Part shown: piece by piece, positions 33,201 to 44,020 of the stretch
How positions within the stretch are numbered: the first letter of the stretch is position 1
How the letters are laid out: the number at the start of each line of letters is the position of its first letter
DNA from: Anthopleura xanthogrammica
Taxonomy: Eukaryota > Cnidaria > Anthozoa > Actiniaria > Actiniidae
Reading direction: 5' to 3'
DNA length: 64,000 bases
NCBI GenBank assembly: GCA_964019055.1
Contig: OZ025215.1
Location: forward strand, 1,719,001-1,783,000
Notes under the pieces: generated by a model
Databases searched by the model: none
What the model was told of the DNA's origin: nothing
The model's input: the letters and a program-made list of their open reading frames with translations, nothing else
Translations under genes and position numbers: made by a program

Positions 33201-33682
33201 AAGTAAAGTTGCAAAAGGAGGCATTTCAGTAATAATTATTATTTTCTATTCTAGCTTGTTTGCAGCAATGCCAAAGATCAGTAATAGGCAAAAATGTCAC
33301 TGTCACCAGTTGCCCAGACATGAAGTGTGACAATCTGGACGAATGTTTTCAAACTTGTGGAACAGACAGCTGTTCCATGGAGTGCAAAGCAAAGAAAACC
33401 TGCAACCAGGAATGTGGTAATGGATGCATTAAGGCAGTATGTTCAGCTGATAAATGTTATCAACAATGCAATAACTGCACAATGGAATGTACCAGTGAGA
33501 CAGAATATTGTCGGCATTATTGCACTGGAGGGGTTTGTCACTCAAAGTGTGCTGCTCAAAAATGTGACAGAGAATGTATGAGTGGAGTTGCCAATTGTAA
33601 AATAATTAACTCTTCTTCGTCTAAGCACACATTGGTGACGAGTCTTTACTTTGTGTTCTTTCTTGCTTATGTTTTTGCTTAG
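30252..33682 (+). CDS. Secreted, probably GPI-anchored cysteine-rich protein
   Basis: Two exons, 30252-30432 and 33255-33682, joined across a 2.8-kb GT/AG intron in phase 1, give about 202 residues. Residues 1-21 are a clear signal peptide ending QSSG before KTCSS. The mature part holds about 27 cysteines, many as repeated C-x3-C pairs (CFQTC, CSMEC, CNQEC, CYQQC, CRHYC, CHSKC, CDREC). NVT and NCT are possible N-glycosylation sites. The C-terminus is a run of serines followed by a hydrophobic tail ending at the stop with no basic residue after it, which is typical of a GPI-attachment signal. A polyadenylation signal AATAAA lies at 33707, 25 bases past the stop. I do not recognise the family; it could be a surface defence or matrix protein. 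The intron contains a transposon-like 1.4-kb repeat, a long ACTG array and a GTATA-type repeat. Confidence 0.72.
30507..31903. mobile_element. 1.4-kb dispersed element, copy 1 (inside an intron)
   Basis: Begins with a near-perfect 170-bp hairpin (GGAAATCGCACGACC ... GGTCGTGCGATTT), followed by a body whose ends TATAGTTCACTCGACAAAAT and ATTTTGTCGTGCGTACTATA form an inverted repeat. Nearly identical to 40516-41901, differing by scattered substitutions and short indels. Two short frames (31372-31608 + and 31076-31321 -) are open in both copies but resemble nothing known. Probably a non-autonomous DNA transposon. Confidence 0.75.
32047..32806. repeat. (ACTG)n tetranucleotide array, about 190 copies
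   Basis: About 760 bp of uninterrupted ACTG/GACT in the cysteine-rich gene's intron; flanking units at 32030-32046 carry GCTG variants. Frames coding SQSV on the minus strand are repeat artefacts. Confidence 0.98.
32873..33155. repeat. GTATA/GGGGTA dispersed repeat, copy 3
   Basis: Close to copy 1. Lies between the ACTG array and exon 2 of the cysteine-rich gene and ends in a poly-C run. Confidence 0.7.
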
Positions 33683-33761
33683 AATTGAAGTCAAATTTTG
33701 CCGCACAATAAAAAAATATCGAACAATGGAAAAAAAAAAAAGATTGCTTATCCATTCAAGA

Positions 33762-33918
33762 CAGGGGCGGATCCAGGATTTTGTTTTGAGGGGTGCAACT
33801 CTCAGAATCAAAGAAAGAAAACATTTTTTCGTATTGGGTATCTTCAAAAGAGGAGAACAAAGTTGCTCGGAGGGGGGGGGGGCGTACCCCCTGCACCCCT
33901 CCCCTGGATCCGCCCCTG
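33762..33918. mobile_element. MITE, CAGGGGCGGATCCAGG termini
   Basis: CAGGGGCGGATCCAGG...CCTGGATCCGCCCCTG. This terminus is typical of hAT-type MITEs (from memory); no clear 8-bp duplication seen. Lies 80 bp after the cysteine-rich gene stop. Confidence 0.75.
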
Positions 33919-34107
33919 CAAGAGCTAGAGATCGGAGATACTTCATTCCAAGACTAAAACACGGCTTTCAACAGGTTAATAGTTCAGTGCTAGCAGTCAA
34001 CAAACAAATATTTTTGGAACTAGCTCTTCTTAGAGTGGCTTTCATAAACCTGTGAAATATACTTTAGCACATTCAGCACTATATAGTATGCACTTCACTC
34101 TAATAGA

Positions 34108-34295
34108 CCTCATCGGCTTGGGTGTAATGTTGTCCCATTTCAGACCACGTGTCATTCCCTAGAGTATCATTTCATTGTTAACGGTTGCGCATGAGAAGAT
34201 ACATGAATATGGATACGACTGAAACAAAGAATCTTATTCTCAAGAGAATGACACGTGGTCTGAAATGGGACAACATTACACCCAAGCCGATGACG
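34108..34295. mobile_element. CACGTG-MITE copy 2
   Basis: CATCGGCTTGGGTGTAATG and inverse at the ends. CCCATTTCAGACCACGTGTC in each arm. Confidence 0.8.
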
Positions 34296-34344
34296 TATAT
34301 TCTTTTGTTTTCTATTGTGTTATCTGTCATTTGACACATATGAC

Positions 34345-35045
34345 TAAATTATACACCGATTCTAAAAATGGCGATTCTTCACTTTTCTGTTTAAACTTCG
34401 TCAATCAAATATTTTATCAGCATATCACTCCTACATGAAAAAGCATCCAAAAGTGAGTGAACAGGGAAAGTTCCAATGCTGTGGCATTTTTTTCTTTTAA
34501 GTTATTATGGAATGAATTTACAGATAAAAGTACCAGATATATTTTCATTTATTTATTTAAGTCAATATTTATACAGGATCATCCAATTTAGCAAGGCTAG
34601 TTTAAATGGAGTCCTGCTGATCAATATACCTTTATTTTCGGCTTGGGGGTAATGTTTTCCCATTTCAGACCACGTGTCATTCCCCAGAGTATCATTTCAT
34701 TGTTTAACCGGTTGCGCATGAGAAGACACATGAATATAGATACAACTCAAACAAAGAATCTTACTCTCAAGAGAATGACACGTGGTCTGAAATGGGAAAA
34801 CATTACCCCCAAGCCGAAGAGGTCTATTGAGTATTGCTGATCAATACTGACTAGCCTCGCTTTGGTGTCATTTACACACTTTGCACTGCAATAACTACTA
34901 AAATAATCACTTTTTTGTCCCAGATTTTTCACAAAATCCTTATTTACTTATCTTCTTTCCATTGCATGTTTTATTTCTCTTGAGGAATGAAATTTAGAAA
35001 ATACGTAAATTAGAAGCGGCCATTTTTCGAATGGGTCTATAGCCT
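34345..35045. repeat. Old duplicated segment, copy 1
   Basis: Blocks CTAAAAATGGCGATT (34360), TTATGGAATGAATTTACAGAT (34503) and TACTGACTAGCCTCGCTTTGG (34847) recur in order at 40131, 41951 and 42005. The second copy is split by the 1.4-kb element. Confidence 0.6.
34626..34831. mobile_element. CACGTG-MITE copy 3
   Basis: Close relative of copy 2, 520 bp away, with CGGCTTGGGGGTAATG ends and CCACGTG in both arms. Inserted in a segment whose relative at 41948-42205 lacks it. Confidence 0.8.
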
Positions 35046-35129
35046 TTACCTGGTATAAGAACCAAACTACTATCATGTGATATACAGGTTTTTAACTGCG
35101 TGGTACTATATATTACACCCGTTTTCAAA

Positions 35130-35400
35130 ATTACGCGACCTAGACGACTCAAAGTCCTAGTTGTAGGCTGGTAATGAGATTAATGCATTCAGCTGAGTGA
35201 TTGTTATACCAAGCAATAGGATACTCTCTGGTTGACAGCACATGATAGGCAGTGTTTGTCTATGAGCTAAGTGTAGGGTACTGGTGAAAAGATTCATTTA
35301 CGATAGTCTATTCAACAGCCTGATTACATCCGTTTTCAAAATTACGCGACCTTGAGAGCTCCAGTTGTCTGGGATTTTGGCTTCCGTCTCCAGGCTCATA
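35130..35400. repeat. ATTACGCGACC repeat pair
   Basis: CCGTTTTCAAAATTACGCGACC occurs at about 35120-35140 and 35329-35350, the second with TTTTGGCTTCCGTC as in 8157-8215. Truncated elements of that family. Confidence 0.5.
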
Positions 35401-35854
35401 CCGCAAACCTCAAAGGTTCACTTTCGGTACTCCAGGTCGATTATTTAGATTGCTGTCGTTAAAGAGTTTTTTAACACTATTAGACAGGTTCTGCGTTTTT
35501 TGGAATTCGAGCATGTTTTTAATTCTTTCATTCCACCGGCAATGCAAAATGGTCACATTTTTGCCTGGATTTGGTCCACTTTGGCCTTGGTTTATCCCTT
35601 TTGCCTCTGGACGGTCGATGGGTTTAGTGAATTCTGAATTCGAAATTACAGTTTTTTAAAATTCCTCAATAGAATGAAATAATTCGAAAGCTGATACTTT
35701 TTCATGTTATATGGTTCTAAGTATTCTTAATCTTTCTTTTTCGCACTAAAGTCAAGATTTTTTCAAGAAATAGTTTCGTCTCTGAGACCTTTTCAAACTT
35801 TCTTTTTTCTTAAAAAGTTCAGATGTATTTGTTCGAGTTCATTGGCAAATAGCC
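35401..35854. other. Spacer without recognised gene
   Basis: AT-rich, no repeat pair or gene supported. Confidence 0.35.
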
Positions 35855-36718
35855 TAATTATAGAAGTAGTATTTTGAACTGAGATTATTGGTAACTAAAC
35901 AAAACTATTGTTTTTCATGATTGACATCAGTGAAAGTGTTTCCATGGCAAATTCATCTAAACTAATTATAGAAGTAGTATTTTGAACTGAGATTATTGGT
36001 AACTAAACAAAACTATTGTTTTTCATGATTGACATCAGTGAAAGTGTTTCCATGGCAAATTCATCTAAACTAATTATAGAAGTAGTATTTTGAACTGAGA
36101 TTATTGGTAACTAAACAAAACTATTGTTTTTCATGATTGACATCAGTGAAAGTGTTTCCATGGCAAATTCATCTAAACTAATTATAGAAGTAGTATTTTG
36201 AACTGAGATTATTGGTAACTAAACAAAACTATTGTTTTTCATGATTGACATCAGTGAAAGTGTTTCCATGGCAAATTCATCTAAACTAATTATAGAAGTA
36301 GTATTTTGAACTGAGATTATTGGTAACTAAACAAAACTATTGTTTTTCATGATTGACATCAGTGAAAGTGTTTCCATGGCAAATTCATCTAAACTAATTA
36401 TAGAAGTAGTATTTTGAACTGAGATTATTGGTAACTAAACAAAACTATTGTTTTTCATGATTGACATCAGTGAAAGTGTTTCCATGGCAAATTCATCTAA
36501 ACTAATTATAGAAGTAGTATTTTGAACTGAGATTATTGGTAACTAAACAAAACTATTGTTTTTCATGATTGACATCAGTGAAAGTGTTTCCATGGCAAAT
36601 TCATCTAAACTAATTATAGAAGTAGTATTTTGAACTGAGATTATTGGTAACTAAACAAAACTATTGTTTTTCATGATTGACATCAGTGAAAGTGTTTCCA
36701 TGGCAAATTCATCTTAAC
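35855..36718. repeat. 108-bp satellite, 8 tandem copies
   Basis: TAATTATAGAAGTAGTATTTT starts at 35855, 35963, 36071, 36179, 36287, 36395, 36503 and 36611, at exactly 108-bp steps. Copies look identical by eye. No open frame runs through it. Confidence 0.95.
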
Positions 36719-37433
36719 CTATTCTACTCGCGTGCTATGGAAAAAAGGGCTATCATTGTTTTACATGACGAATTATTTCATTGGATCTCTTTTTGGAGAA
36801 GGCGTATTTAGCAACACATCTTGTCACTGATTGATTGAGATACTTCTCGGTGAGTCGTTTTCTGCCATCGTGAAGATAACTATTCTCTCCCCCTCCATTT
36901 ATTCTACTCTTTATTAACTTTATTGAATTTTCTACACCCGCAGCGAACTTTCGGCAACTAATTATTGAAGATTTGAATTATTAATTACAATGTAATTAAA
37001 GAAAAATTCATACCTTTCTTCTAACAAATGGATAAAAAAATTTCTATAACACTCTCACTAATGTAGCTTTGTGATTTTCAATACTACAACCTTGATACGC
37101 AATGAAACAAGTTATTTGTTTTACGATTAGGCGAAAAAGAAAACGAAATAAAAAGATTAAAGTGTATATAGTTTTTAAAAGTTTAGCTCAATAAGGTGCA
37201 ACAAGTTATTTCGAGAATGACAGTTAATTATGATGGTTGCAAATGCATTTGATTAGGTTTGGCTCGTCGTCGTCTTCTCAGTTCTTTTTCATCTTTATCT
37301 TTGTCTTATTGAAGGAGGTTTTTGCTCTTGTACAATCTATCGTTTTCCTCCTCTTTCTCCTCTTGGTCTTGTCCTTGCTTTGCAATTGCACAAGTCATTA
37401 TTTAATACCATGCCTTTAATCTTCAGTAAATTC
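36719..37433. other. Spacer without recognised gene
   Basis: AT-rich with a CTT-rich tract near 37290-37380; nothing coding supported. Confidence 0.35.
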
Positions 37434-37772
37434 GCAAGCATGTCGCCCTGACAGTATGTTTCCGATTATCGAAGAAGATATGCTACATGTATATGATTTG
37501 ATGAAGCTTGCTTAAATGTCCTATGTGGGAAGTCTAAATTCCAAGCATGCAAGCATGTCGCCCTGACAGTATGTTCCCGATTATCGAAGAAGATCCTGAT
37601 GCTAAATGATTTGATGAAGCTTGCTTAAATCTCCTATTTGGGAAGTCTAAATTCCAAGCATGCAAGCATGTCGCCCTGACAGTATGTTCCCGATTATCGA
37701 AGAAGATCCTGATGCTAAATGATTTGATGAAGCTTGTAATTGCTTAAATCTCCTATTTGGGAAGTCTAAATT
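37434..37772. repeat. About 115-bp tandem repeat, 3 copies
   Basis: GCAAGCATGTCGCCCTGACA starts at 37434, 37549 and 37662. It ends about 25 bp from the stop of PAN/fibrinogen copy 1, so it lies in that gene's 3' flank or UTR. Confidence 0.9.
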
Positions 37773-37795
37773 CCTTGTGGTACTTATTGGAATCC

Positions 37796-38785
37796 TCAAC
37801 GAATGTACAGCTTACCACCAGGATTAATTACATTTCTCAAGTGATTACTTTGTGTGGTACCCGATCCACAGGAATGGTGAACGGGAACACAACCATCTAC
37901 ACGACCATCGAGAACGATCAGGTTGGCACTACTACTATATTGCAGTCTGATTCCTCCACAACTATTGACAACTATTGACCTTGGAGCTCTTAGCGTACAG
38001 TCTAGGGATGGCGGTGGGATTATATTTTTCACCTGTCTGCAGTTCAAAGATCCTACCTTCCAGTAAACAAGGCTTCCTAACTTCTCTTCGCAAGCATACC
38101 AGTTGGTGATGTTTGATGTGTAAAGAAATTCTCTCCCAATCTTCTTCCATAGCGCGAAATCCATGGCTGAATGAGATGACTCATTAATTGGGGTGGTTTT
38201 CGACTGTGGGGCAAATGTTCCGACAGACAAATCTGCTGGCCACGTTGGTATTGGAGTGACTGCATTCCTTTGTCCAAAGGATTCATAGTTAGTAAATGTA
38301 TAGCTGTAGACAAGGGTCCAGCCTCCTCCATCGGTGGTCATGTCACAGAACACTTGAAATGGCAAAGAAGATGGCTCATTGAACTTCATCCAGTAAACAC
38401 CTGACTTTGCCTCGCTGTTACTCTGATTCAGGGTTTTACAGGATGTAATAGGATTATCAGGCCCCGATCCTGGCTCGTTATGCTCTCGTATCTCCATGTA
38501 GATGGTGTTTGATTGACTAACAGTCTTCTCTGGGTGTCTGGTCTTGGTGGAGTACTTCAGTTCACATGTCATGTCCGTCAGGTTCAGGTTGATGCTTGTA
38601 CAACGTATGTTCTCCTCACACTTTCTGTAACATACAAAGATTGTCTCCGCCTTGGACGATTCAAGATTGAATCCTTGCAAGTACACGTCGAGTTCTGAAT
38701 AACTTTGTATCGGCCACATCGTAGCGTAGGTGACTTTGTGCTTCAGGAGGAACAGGATAAGTACGGATAAAGTTTTTGCGATCAT
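37796..38785 (-). CDS. Secreted PAN/apple plus fibrinogen-like domain protein, copy 1 (divergent)
   Basis: Single coding exon of 329 residues. I chose the ATG at 38785 because it starts a signal peptide (MIAKTLSVLIL...) and lies just after a splice acceptor (ttcatcttcag on the minus strand), so a 5' non-coding exon is likely upstream. The N-terminal third resembles a PAN/apple module (Cys pattern C-Y-R-K-C...C-T-S-I...C-E-L-K). The second part begins with SGVYWMKFNEPS and CDMTTDGGGWTLV, the signature of the N-terminal part of fibrinogen-like/intelectin domains. The C-terminal half keeps Cys pairs but lacks the usual fibrinogen calcium and pocket motifs, so ligand binding is unknown. The end reads NPGGKLYIR, matching the paralogues' YPGGVLYLR. 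From memory, similar coral proteins have been annotated as skeletal organic matrix proteins; this is unverified. The gene is about half identical to the two copies downstream. Confidence 0.78.
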   Translation of the reverse strand: MIAKTLSVLILFLLKHKVTYATMWPIQSYSELDVYLQGFNLESSKAETIFVCYRKCEENIRCTSINLNLTDMTCELKYSTKTRHPEKTVSQSNTIYMEIREHNEPGSGPDNPITSCKTLNQSNSEAKSGVYWMKFNEPSSLPFQVFCDMTTDGGGWTLVYSYTFTNYESFGQRNAVTPIPTWPADLSVGTFAPQSKTTPINESSHSAMDFALWKKIGREFLYTSNITNWYACEEKLGSLVYWKVGSLNCRQVKNIIPPPSLDCTLRAPRSIVVNSCGGIRLQYSSSANLIVLDGRVDGCVPVHHSCGSGTTQSNHLRNVINPGGKLYIR

Positions 38786-40119
38786 TTTGGCTGAAGATGA
38801 ATAAAATACGACAAACATTAGCCAGTTTGCATCTTACTGAATAATATGAAAATGAATTTACTTGATACTTTATATATCATGTGTAAAGCAAAATTAAAGA
38901 AAAAATGCTCTCTTCAAATTACTTTGAATATGAGCAAATCCGCTCCCATTTCTTGTGGAATGAAGAACGTTGACACGAGTGAAGTCAAAATAAACAAAAA
39001 TAATAGCAAGAAAATAATTTTATTTTAAACCCCACACACACAAGTTAAAATAATTAAAAGGGGAAGTCAGAAAACAAATTATTTGCAAATGCATGGTACT
39101 AACCTGATACGCCTGTGCTTTAGTTGCGAAGTGACTCGCCTAGGCCTGTACGCAGTTTGTTTCAGCCTTTCGAAATTTCGGGTTATATCATTTCTTCAAA
39201 TTATGAATATTTAATCTTGGATATTTCTAGTCGTGCAATTTCAAGAGATCATAATTTACTACACTGTTTTCGTTGCTACCCACTATCGAGAAATTACAGT
39301 CGCCACAGGGAAATCGAGCAGCACGCTGCCGTCAACCAAATTACAAACTGTTCGGTAACCTTTACATACTCTGATTCTATTCAATAGTAATTACATAGAA
39401 AATGCCGTCATTGACTTGCAATTAAAGTTTATTATGGAGAAAATAAAAACAGCCAGAGTTGAATCCCAACTCATTGCGACAGCTGAAACTCGCCAACTTA
39501 AGTAAAAATAACAAAAAGCTTCACAAATAGCAAACATATTTGAATTTTCCCTTGCAACAACTTTTATTTTGAAACTAATAAAACTATCTAGTTCTAGGTT
39601 CAATAACGATACTTTCTTTTTTAAGTAGCTCAAAATGTTTCATACTCAGTTGTCTGATTCTTTTTTTACTTTGCTAGAAAGTAATTGAATTTTAAATTTC
39701 AAATGTCGAAAAATTCCATGTAGATTAATGTTTGACAGATGAAAAATATCCCCAAAAAGTTCACATGTAGTTTCTTTCACGTCTTATCATGCGAGAATTG
39801 ACATCGTACACTTATTTTGCCCGATGATACTATTTTAGTTTCATGTTGTTTATCAAGTGAAAAGAATCATGGTTTTTGTCTAAGTCATTTCAGAATTAAA
39901 AAGTAATAATTACTCGTTATTTTCAAGATATATTTAACAGAATTGCAATGGATATCGTATGAATTTTAACTAGAACTGATTCAGTAGCGATGCCCGCAAG
40001 TATTCGGAATAATAAGACAAGAAAGTTGACAAACTAATGGCACATGCAAATGTAATGTTCAAAAAATGTTTCCTTACTTCTTTTAGAAAAGGAATTCCCG
40101 CAGAGAGAAGTCGTTACGT
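38786..40119. other. Upstream region of PAN/fibrinogen copy 1
   Basis: Should hold a 5' non-coding exon and promoter of the minus-strand gene, but I cannot place them. No repeats recognised. Confidence 0.35.
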
Positions 40120-42205
40120 AATACACCGAGTCTAAAAATGGCGATTTTATTTTCACTTTTCTATCTACACTTCTTTAATCAAACGTTACCTGATCACTCT
40201 TACCTGAAAGAGCACCCAAAAGTTAGTGGCACTGACGGAAAGTACGTTTCAAAACCGTGGATTTTTCTTTTTCTTTTCAGGCTCCATTAATGATTTCATT
40301 ATTCGAATATTGAGTTGATTATTCACTCCGAGTTTTCATAAGAAAATTCGAAGACTCCAAACTCCACATTCATTTCACAGCTAAATTCTAATTGATGGCT
40401 ATTCTGGGGAGTTTTTCTACCTTGGCATGGCAAGAGTCAAATAAAAACTCGAGTAGATAATTCATTTTCAAGTTTTGAGTCAGAGTGAATAATGAACTCA
40501 ATATTCGAATAATTAGTATAGGAAATCGCACGACCTCGAGTACAATTTGGAAATTAATAGGTACGAGTAATGTTTTGAAAGTTCTTGTAATTGCACGAGC
40601 CTTTAGGCGAGTGCAATTAAAGAACTTTCAAAACATTACGAGTGCCTATTAATTCCAAATTGTACGAGAAGGTCGTGCGATTTTTTATTTATAGTTCACT
40701 CGACAAAATTTTATAAAACATGCGAAGCGAAGGCATTCATTCATCTTCATTGCCTTTGCTATAACCGACCCTTCTCCAAGAACGCTAAGTCAAGAACAGC
40801 ATAGAAAGTGTTAACGTTGCTGTAAAACCTTTTTAGATTAGTATTTTATGTATGATTTGAACTACAAAATACTAGAAAATAATTTTACATCTCAAGTAAA
40901 AAGCCATTTTAATGCATGTTTACAACTATTGAATGACAGTACTGACAGCTAAACAGCGAATCAAGAAGCGACTTTTCTTTGAAAACGTACTGTGTGAAAA
41001 CTAAGCGAAAGTTGAGAGTTTACAGTTCGCTAATATAAGTTTTTTTCCTCTTAGCATTTGCTAATAACTGCAAAAACACAATTTCAAAAATACTTTCTTT
41101 GAAAACAAGTTAGCTGGACAACATCAAAAGGGATAAAAGCGACAAATATGTCGTTCAAGTTAAAAGTTTTGAAGTACAGCTTGCCGTGAACGAGTCGCCA
41201 GTCGCCAGACCATGTGCTTTGGATATTATTCCCTCCTGTAGCTTGAAGAATTTCGCTGCTATTTTCTTTGAATGGTGAATTATCTGAAGATTTTATTATT
41301 TCAAGACTGGATTGACAACTTAGGATCAATTAACTTGTGATAAATAGCTGAATTCGTCTCTCTACAACTACTCGACAGTTTGCCGGTAAGATTTGACCTT
41401 AACTGTTTTCAAAACAAAAAACGAGCCTCTACTCGCTGTGTTTTTTCGCTAAACGGAAAGAAATTTGCTTTAAAACTATTGTTAGCTCTTTTCTACATAT
41501 TGTACAATTATTGTAGTTGTGGTGTTGAATTTATTTTTCGAGAAGACCACAGAAGACAACAGGTAGTAAAACGAGAACATTCAAAACTCCAACTCAAATT
41601 GTTTGGCGAAAACTAGAAAGAAAAAACGAGTTTCTGCTACAAAACATGATTTATTAGGTCTTGAATTTGTCTAGTTATCATAATTTGAGGCCTTCCTATG
41701 TGTGTATTGAACAGTTTTCTGAAATTTTTCCATTTTAATCTATAAAACACTGATTTTTTTGGGAATTTCACTGGGGAAATTTGCCTTTTTTGGCCTGTTT
41801 CCATAGCGACCTAATTGGTACTCCCGCGGAGTACCAATTAACGCTCTAATTGTACTCCTCTAGGCCAATCAGAATCGAGTAATTTTGTCGAGTGTACTAT
41901 AATTCACTAATGGATTCTAGGGGGGTACGCTTGAGCCGTTTTGGCTTTAAGTTATTATGGAATGAATTTACAGATATTTCAGTATCAGATTTTGATCAGA
42001 TCAATACTGACTAGCCTCGCTTTGGTGTCATTTACACTTAACACTGCACTAACTTTTTTTAAACTAATAATCACTTTTTGGTCCCAGATTTTTCTTAGGA
42101 TCCTTATTAATATTATCTTCTTTCCATTGCATGATTTATTTCTCTTGAGGCATTAAATTTTGAAAATGTGTAAATTAAAAGCGACTATTTTCCGGAAGGG
42201 TCTAT
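40120..42205. repeat. Old duplicated segment, copy 2 (split)
   Basis: Counterpart of 34345-35045. It contains an open start at 40138 (MAILFSLFYLHFF...) that looks like a signal peptide; the first copy has a frameshift and early stop there. A possible relic exon, not called as a gene. Confidence 0.45.
40516..41901. mobile_element. 1.4-kb dispersed element, copy 2
   Basis: Same boundaries and order as copy 1. The short frames recur at 41380-41616 and 41084-41329. It appears inserted between two parts of an older duplicated segment (40120-40300 and 41948-42205). Confidence 0.75.
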
Positions 42206-43140
42206 ACACGTTATGTGGAAAAAGAAGCGTTCGCCTCAAATAAAACTATTTATTTTATTTATTGACATTATGGAGCAAAGTGACACACTACAGGTGGTAG
42301 TAGCGCCATGGTACTAGCGCCTTAACGTCCTTAATACAAATTTCATTTCATCAAGGAAATCAAAATGCGAGACCTGAACAAGGATTATTGTAGCATGCGC
42401 CAAAAGTGACTTCATCAGCGAGCCTTACTTCATCCAACAAATGATAATCGTTCATGGCCAAGTTTTACTTTAGGCTCCTTAAGAGAAGATTTTTGGAACC
42501 TAGCTCGAGTCCATGACGTAACCATGAGTAACGCCTGCAACAAGCTCCGTTCACATACCAAAAAATTTTTTTAATGCTGTGCAACAAGTTTGTTTTAGCT
42601 GAAACGATCGTTTTTCATGTTGAGCATACTCGGCGGCTTCCTTGCTTTTCTGTCCTATAACTTAGTCGAGTCGGTTTTTTTCCCGGTCTTAGACGCGCGG
42701 GAGTGGGCATGCCAAGTTCGGAGCGTCACGAAGGGAGAGGAAAAGTAGGGACCGTGGACAACACACAGACAAATGAATTACGTCACCCCTTTTTTTTACA
42801 CTTGTCAAATACTCGTCACTTTCGGCTCCGGCCAGTTAAGTCTATTGTTTAAGATACAGCATTCGATACAACCGACTTTTCGCCTGATAGCTAGTAGTTT
42901 TACGGTTGTAAAACTTTCAAAAGTGTGAATATGTGAGATTATTGAAACAACAAAATATATACGCCGGATGCCTAAAACGTTGACACTTTTGCGATATATA
43001 TACATGTACATGAAGGATAGCGATTTCAGTCATTTTTCAACAAACATTTGTTACCAAGTTGTTCTAGAATACCTAATGAGGCTTTTTAACATGTTTGCAG
43101 TTGATTTGCTCCTTGTTTACTGTTTATTTTTCAACTAAAA
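42206..43140. other. Spacer without recognised gene
   Basis: Nothing supportable. An inverted copy of the ATATCGATTTCAGTCATT block of the next repeat occurs near 43018. Confidence 0.35.
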
Positions 43141-43149
43141 ATTGCACTC

Positions 43150-43415
43150 AAACATATATGTATATATATCGCAAGCATGTCAAAGTTTTAGGGATTGACT
43201 GAATGACTGAAATCGATATCCTTCATATATATGTATATATATTCCGAATGTGTCAAAGTTTTAGGATTGACTGAATGACTGAAATCGATATCCTTCATAT
43301 ATATGTATATATATCGCAAGCATGTCAAAGTTTTAGGGATTGACTGAATGACTGAAATCGATATCCTTCATATATATGTATATATATTCCGAATGTGTCA
43401 AAGTTTTAGGGATTC
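43150..43415. repeat. About 73-bp tandem repeat with alternating A/B units
   Basis: CAAAGTTTTAG at 43181, 43254, 43325 and 43399. The preceding bases alternate CGCAAGCATG, TTCCGAATGTG, CGCAAGCATG, TTCCGAATGTG. Units include GACTGAATGACTGAAATCGA. Confidence 0.85.
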
Positions 43416-43712
43416 GGTGTATATACACTGAAACACAAAAATGCTGCACTTTGATATATATATGTATGACATATCTATACCTTTTGTACTTCTATCAATT
43501 GAAACCGTTTTCACGTTTTGACAGTATAATGAGTTTATATCAGTTTATATGATTGATCATAACAATACCAATAGCTGCTTCTGATTACGATTATGACAAT
43601 AGTGTGAACCATCTTAGAAATCTGCCGACTATAAGTTCAACGAGAACGGGGATTTCCCTTTTACGAAATAACGTCCTTTGTTTTAACTGAAGATGCATAA
43701 TGCTACTCAACG

Positions 43713-44020
43713 CAGGTACAATACTCCACCAGGATATGGAACGTTGATGAGATGATTTTGTGAATTACTGCCACAAGGATCATGGGTAGGCCAGGTGGAG
43801 TTCGTCTTAACATTACTTATAGCGGTTCATTGTCTTAACTGAAAAAGTGCATACTGCGACTCAACGCAGGTACAATACTCCACCAGGATATCGAACGTTG
43901 ATGAGATGATTTTGTGAATTACTGCCACAAGGATCATGGGTAGGCCAGGTGGAGTTTGTCTTAACATTACTTATAGCGGTCCATTGTCGTAACTGAAAAG
44001 GTGCATACTGCGACTCAACG
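43713..44020 (-). repeat. Two extra C-terminal cassettes of PAN/fibrinogen copy 2
   Basis: Units of 154 bp at 43713 and 43867 repeat the gene's last about 28 codons (HDPCG-NSQNHL, YPGGVLYLR), stop and 3' flank. The first real unit is the gene's own end at 44015. Confidence 0.85.

Noticed and set aside
33542..34055. Frames on both strands after the cysteine-rich gene
   Set aside because: They run through the CAGGGGCGGATCC MITE and past the gene's own stop.
35855..36718. CRISPR-like array
   Set aside because: Units are contiguous with no variable spacers, in a eukaryotic context.
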